Shown here: positions 58,685 through 64,000 of the stretch, piece after piece
How the letters are laid out: every line of letters begins with the position of its first letter
Position numbering within the stretch: position 1 is the first letter of the stretch
DNA from: Ectobius pallidus
Lineage: Eukaryota > Arthropoda > Insecta > Blattodea > Ectobiidae
Direction: 5' to 3'
Length of the DNA: 64,000 bases
NCBI GenBank assembly: GCA_964059195.1
Contig: CAXKWD010000011.1
Span: 29,557,066 to 29,621,065, forward strand
The notes under the pieces: generated by a model
Seen by the model: the letters and a program-made list of their open reading frames with translations, nothing else
Database searches by the model: none
Told to the model about the DNA's origin: nothing
Made by a program: the position numbers and the translations under genes

Positions 58685-61600
58685 AAGCAATATTTCACAG
58701 CCTATCTATATATTGAAAGTTGAACTCGTTTTACATTATATCGGTCACTGATACTTATAGATATTTGTAAATAATATTAATAAATATTTTTAATTCTTGG
58801 AAAAAACTTTTTTTTAAATAGAGTGCAGGGGTAGTAAAACTTATAAATTCAAACGACAATGCTGATAATAATATGAACAATAACATTTAATATTAATAAA
58901 CGGTTTCAGCTACGATAATGATAAGACTCAGAAACATGAAAGTTTCGAATTCTTGGACTGGTGTAATAGCAATATATTCCGCTATGCGGTTTTTTCAAAA
59001 CATCCTAACTCAGAGTTCGACTCGAAGTCAAAGCTAAGGGTTTGAATTACTTATTAGGTTATTACGTTAGACGTGACTTCGCGGGTTGCATTTGCGCTCA
59101 TCAAGGAGTCGATCGGGAAGTTGCTTGGGTTTTAATTGAAGAGGAATTCCATGCTTTTGTAAAAAAATAGATAGGCCTAATGATGTAAGGGCTTTTGAGT
59201 ATGGAAGATAGAGTCTATCAATAAATAGGCCTTAGTTTGTGGCATGGCTTATGAAAATATTTTAGTTTATACAAAGGCATGCGGAATATGTTACTTCAGT
59301 TGGTTTCTAACAACTATGCAGGATACACTTTTCCAGGATAAGACTCAATTTCACTCGAACGCGGCTTTTCCATATCTTCCAGGTTTTTTAAATGAAAATT
59401 CTAAAAATAAACCTCTCGTTTTCTTACGCATACATTTTTCTACATAGGTTTATTTGACTACATATATCCGAAAATGTTGCGATATAAACGTTTTCTTTCC
59501 TTTTTCCAAAAGCATAAAGATAAAGCTTACTTAACTTTAGTGAGTAGGGATTTTTTTCAATCGGATTTTCAGATTATGCAAGACGTTGGTAACTTTTCTA
59601 AGTGATTATTCTATCTTCTCGTTAAATTTCTGGACACCCATCTTGTATTCCCGGATGCTGTAATTTACTAATTTTTCCTAATTCTAGTGAAAAGTAAACC
59701 AGTAAAAATGTCTATTCCGTTGGGAAATATTCGAATCAAACATTGCAGCCACTGAAATAATTTTTATTGTTTCACGTTGCTCACAGATTCTAGAGCATTT
59801 TATTTATTTTCTGGTGCCGGTATTTCACAAGGACAGAACGTTAATAATGAGAACTAGAGGTCTGGTACGTTGACAATGCGATGGGGCCAACACTGAGAAA
59901 ATTTTAATAAAAACTCGTGTACCAGAAATGGCGTCACACTTGAGCAGATTAAATCTCAGGTAGACAGAATAAACACTCTGCCCACCAAGCTATTAGCCAA
60001 TGTTACGAACGTGGCTGTTGTTACTTTAATAACTTTTAAGAAATGACTTTCTTGTACTACAAATTTGCGATTTCATCAGGAAAAGAAGTAAGCGACATGA
60101 ATAAATTATGTTAACAATACAGATAAACAAATTATGCTACACAAACAAGTCCGTGTCAAATAGCCTATAGTAACCTCGAAGTATTATAGAAATCCTAGGT
60201 ACCTACAAGAATTAATCGGATCACTAAATTTGTGGAGAAGAAAGATGAAGATAAACTCGCAGTTTTCGAAACAAATTACTGAATTACATGAACAATAATT
60301 ATTGAAGAAGAATTCTAATAATTTAAGGAAATAAATGCACTGGGAAGTCCCTCTGTGCGGACATCCTATAAATAAAAATGGCAGGTGGATTTAAGCTGAT
60401 CAACAAGATTCCCGGTTTTAAATAAGGACATCATTATTGGTTTTAATAAATTAAATAACATTTTGGTCTTTTAAACTAAAATTAAAGATCACATTTTAAA
60501 ATGTCAGAGGCCAACCCTACTACTTCGACGATTTGCTAAATAATTGTGGACCGAAGTTAATTATTTCCCAAAAGGTTGATTTGCTACGCAGAAATCAGCA
60601 ATATCAAACAAATGTATCGTCTTAGCTCATTAAAACTCTTAAATATCGTACAAGGCTTCCTAACATAAGTTACACTATGCCAAAGAATTTTAACATAATA
60701 ATTATTAAGCTTGTAAAGAATCGGCTGGAAAACATATATTGAAGGAAATGTTAATTAGTGATCAAACAACATCTTTGAAATATTTTGCACATGTTTTAGT
60801 ATAAATTTAGGCCTAATTGTTAGATTAAAACAGTAACATTACATACAAGCACTTTAATTAAGTTATTTGATTCCTATATTTATATTTAATTAAACTATAA
60901 CTTTTGTATACTTGTCGGCGTAAGACCAACTCACGAATCTTAATAAAGCAGGAAGAAAATACTTTTATTAACTTTGTAAACGTAATAACCAAAAACTCTG
61001 TAACAATATTATAAGTCTGCCACTGAAATTTTATATAATTTATTGATTCAAATACTGGAACACAAAAATAAAACTTATAAACAGCAAATGGCCAAGCCTA
61101 AACTAAACTCCATGGCATAATTCAGTACCGCTATCCTTCAGAAAGAGGGAAAACGCAAGAATCCACGCTATATTTTGGTTGCCAGGTTAGTCTATAACTG
61201 AATTCACGGAACCTACAAGTGACGGACTCTCCCATAAGCTTTCGAAATCACATATTTCACGTGAGAGAGAAAAAAAATCATTCGCATTGGCACTGGTGAA
61301 TACTTTATTTTCTCGGGATTATTTTTACAGAAGCGACGTTAAAATATCCTGTATTTAAGTGCTCTTATTCGTGTATGGTTACAACTATTTTTCCACATAT
61401 GAACTATTATAAAGAATATGTTTAAGATATCCTACTATCAACTGATATGTTTTTTTATTTAATATAATTTTGCAGTAAAGTACTATGAAAACGGTTTAGG
61501 CCACCTTTACTTAAAATTCCCGCGGAAAGTAGTGAAATAATCACCTCATTACACAGTGTACTTATCTCCATCCCAAAAATACTTGTTTGAAATTAAGAAT

Positions 61601-61940
61601 TCCTCGAAAATGATGAACTTAGTAGATCTAATATTGACTAGACCGCACATCATACTATAGGGTACTCACAGTAATATTGTGACATTCCAAAGCTATATTT
61701 TCCTCTAATGAGTTACAGTAGCGGAAGAGCCCTCTTATTTCTGTTTGAGCTAATAGTTGCCGTTTCCAATAATATTACTAAACAAAATTTTAAAGAATTA
61801 TGACCGAAAATTGTTACGTTTGCCTATATCACTGAATACAAAAGCGTGTACATTTTTAAATAAAATATTATATCAATGGCCTGAAACATGAGTTTTAAAT
61901 TACTATCTCATCCCACTCGTAGGAAGAATTTCCCATTCAG
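58685..61940. other. 3.3 kb of AT-rich DNA without recognised feature
   Basis: No gene or element recognised. A 67-codon frame at 59244-59447 has no family resemblance. Confidence 0.5.
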
Positions 61941-62676
61941 TTAAGGGGGGGACATACAGCTACCGATGAAATTCATTGGTGAGAAATATGTGAATTTCGT
62001 TATTTTTTTCTCAGCAATGAATTTTTCTACAGTCTTGCAATCTTACATACTTTGTATTGACTATTTCTACAATTGCATACTATTTTCAAAATTAATCAAA
62101 CGGTTACAGTTACAGTTTCAAAATGGCTGCCACATTTCATGCACTGAACAGTGGTTTCCCTGATAACTTCCACAAATATAGATATTTGTGTGATTATTTT
62201 TCTGTGTGTTTGTTAATATCATGTGAAAAACATAATCTAGGATCTTTTAAATATCTTGAACAGTATAACTTAAGTATTTTTTTAAAATACATATAATTTA
62301 ACGAAAAAGAAAGTTTCAAAAAAATTGATTTAAAAATTACTTATACTGAAGATATTTCAAAGACCCTAGATTATGTTGTTTACATGATATTAACAAACAC
62401 ACAGAAAAATAATCACTCAGAAATATCTATATTTGTGGAAGTTATCAGGGAAACGGCTGTTCAGTGCATGAAACGTGGCAGCCATTTTGAAACGATAATT
62501 ACCCGTATCTGTAACCGTTTGATTAATTTTGAAAACAATATCCAATTGTAGAAATAGTCAATAAAGGGTATGTCAGATTGCAAGACTCTAGAGCAATTCA
62601 TTGCTGATAAAAAAATAAGAAAATTCATACATTTCTCACTAGTGAATTTCATCGAAAGCTGTATGTCCCCCCTAAG
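61941..62676. mobile_element. Large foldback element (inverted-repeat MITE)
   Basis: The left end ttaagggggggacatacagc and the complement of the right end (cttaggggggacatacagct) open two long inverted arms. Homology continues through gaaattca, agtcttgcaatct, tcaaaattaatcaaacgg, atggctgccac and taatctag, giving arms of about 330 bp that meet near 62310. The arms are roughly 85-90% identical by eye. The two frames 61966-62163 (+) and 62461-62652 (-) are the same arm sequence read from each end. No transposase. The left flank has TTAA and the right CTAA, so a target duplication cannot be fixed. The superfamily is unknown. Confidence 0.85.
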
Positions 62677-64000
62677 TAAAATAAAGTAAAGCTATGGGCC
62701 TGTGTAATAAAATTGCTATTAACAGTTTAGACTGAAACAAAAAATGCTAATTTTATTATTAAAGGCCTTGCACATTCGCCAAAGCATATTTCACAGATCT
62801 GCTAATTCTTTTTGGGATTGCTAAAATATTTCTCAATCCCAATCTTATCAGTGAAACCACAAAAACAATACGCACGGACAGCACAATGTATCATGATGTC
62901 CTATAGTCAGAGGCTAGGATGACGTGACTGTAAATTAATGTTATGACCGCACTACAATACGTGCAAAAATACAAATAATCATGTTGGAAGAATTTTAGTA
63001 TGACAAATAACACATTAATAGAATACAGGCTTATTTGAAGCAATAAGTGCAGAGCACGAACTTCATCACCGAAGTTTCCACCCCATACAGGCTACACATA
63101 GACCTATTTCTAACGCTAATTCGCAGAAGGATGGCACATAACAACACTGGAAATTAATAAATTTAAATGTCTTACTCTCTAAGGCTCATTCACAATATTA
63201 ACATTAACGCTGAGGCATAAACGTAGGGCATTAACATAAATATAAGCTCACAACTGGCAATTAAAGCAAACATTAGTATTAAGCCCTTACAGTGGAAGAG
63301 TGAATTCTTCTAAAGGAAAATAGAACTGGATACTTCCATGCATATTTTCAATTCATAAATTATTTTGTCGGAAAGGTGACGAATTCGAAACAACACAACT
63401 TATCATCAAACGGCACCGTTATAGCTTAGGTATCACATTTTAAGGCGAATAAAATATTACATTCTGGTAAAAAAGGTTGAGTTCATTTCGGTGTAATTCG
63501 CATGAAATTTTAAAATTTCAGTGTTATGTTGCGTTAAAACCAAATAAATTTATGACTCCTGTACAAAATATTGCGTATTTCTGAAAAGAAAATTAAATCC
63601 CCTTGGATTTTAGTTCTTCATTTTGAAAATTTTAACACTTTTACTATTTCACTGTTAACACTTGCCTGCAGGGTAGACAAACTAGCATTACACAATCTCC
63701 TCGGCCAATTTATATCGAGGATGCACTGAAAATATAAATTACTTGGCACCTATATTAAGAAATTTTTATGTTGGGATAAGAATATAAAATAAATTTACTG
63801 TCCCAAATTCAAATAGGCCTAATGAAATTAACATGAACATCTCTGTACATCAGGTTACGTTAATTTTAAATTAAAAATGGATATTCTATTTTTTAGTTCT
63901 TTACACTTACATCACTGACATAACTACCAACTCAATATTTACTATTGAATAGTTTATTGAATAGTTATTGTTTTAAACTGCACATATATTTACGCAAATT
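62677..64000. other. AT-rich DNA without recognised feature
   Basis: No gene or element recognised up to the window end. Confidence 0.5.

Overview
This 64 kb window looks like AT-rich intergenic or intronic DNA from a large arthropod genome. I found no intact host protein-coding gene, tRNA, rRNA, CRISPR array or bacterial-type operon. Nearly everything recognisable is a transposable-element remnant or a simple repeat. The mix of tRNA-derived SINEs, 5'-truncated non-LTR retrotransposons with microsatellite tails, hAT, mariner, pogo/Tigger and PIF/Harbinger-type elements, and the very common octamer TAGGCCTA, suggests an insect with a big genome. A cockroach or termite-like lineage is my guess; it is an inference, not something the sequence proves.

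Layout. 0-7 kb: a degenerate PHD-finger-like retroelement fragment (484-687, -), an internally deleted mariner (1744-2414), a LINE 3' end (3144-3353) and a broken copy of a multicopy arthropod gene family of unknown function (5025-6157, -). 8-12 kb: a SINE, a hAT-like hairpin and a SINE tail. 12.3-15.5 kb: two nearly identical inverted LINE 3' ends, a second LINE lineage on the minus strand, and two hAT MITEs with perfect 8-bp target-site duplications only 20 bp apart. 17-22 kb: a (TAA)n array, a LINE 3' end with a (GAT)n tail, a purine-rich stretch and a 41-bp-stem hairpin. 23-27.4 kb: a SINE beside a Harbinger-type MITE that keeps the start of a MADF-like domain, a SINE with a perfect 12-bp duplication, and an unclassified 1.27 kb inverted-repeat element carrying six copies of [C/T]GGAGGTGAG. 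29-38 kb: LINE ends, an unclassified 666-bp inverted-repeat element, a perfect 6 x 16 bp minisatellite. 38.8-44 kb: a pogo/Tigger derivative, two more hAT-like elements and two adjacent SINEs. 46 kb: a 5 x 17 bp TGACGTGA tandem. 50-57.5 kb: a Tigger-like remnant, a LINE 3' end and a 664-bp foldback element made of two inverted copies of a mariner transposase 3' end. 61.9-62.7 kb: another large foldback element.

The genes do not work together. All coding matter seen is decayed or truncated transposase, reverse transcriptase or repeat-family sequence. I did not find a new multi-gene biological system. The most distinctive items are the unclassified element at 26.1-27.4 kb, the mariner foldback at 56.8-57.4 kb, the element at 34.0-34.6 kb, and the TAGGCCTA excess. 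Family assignments rest on motif recognition by eye and could not be checked by database search.
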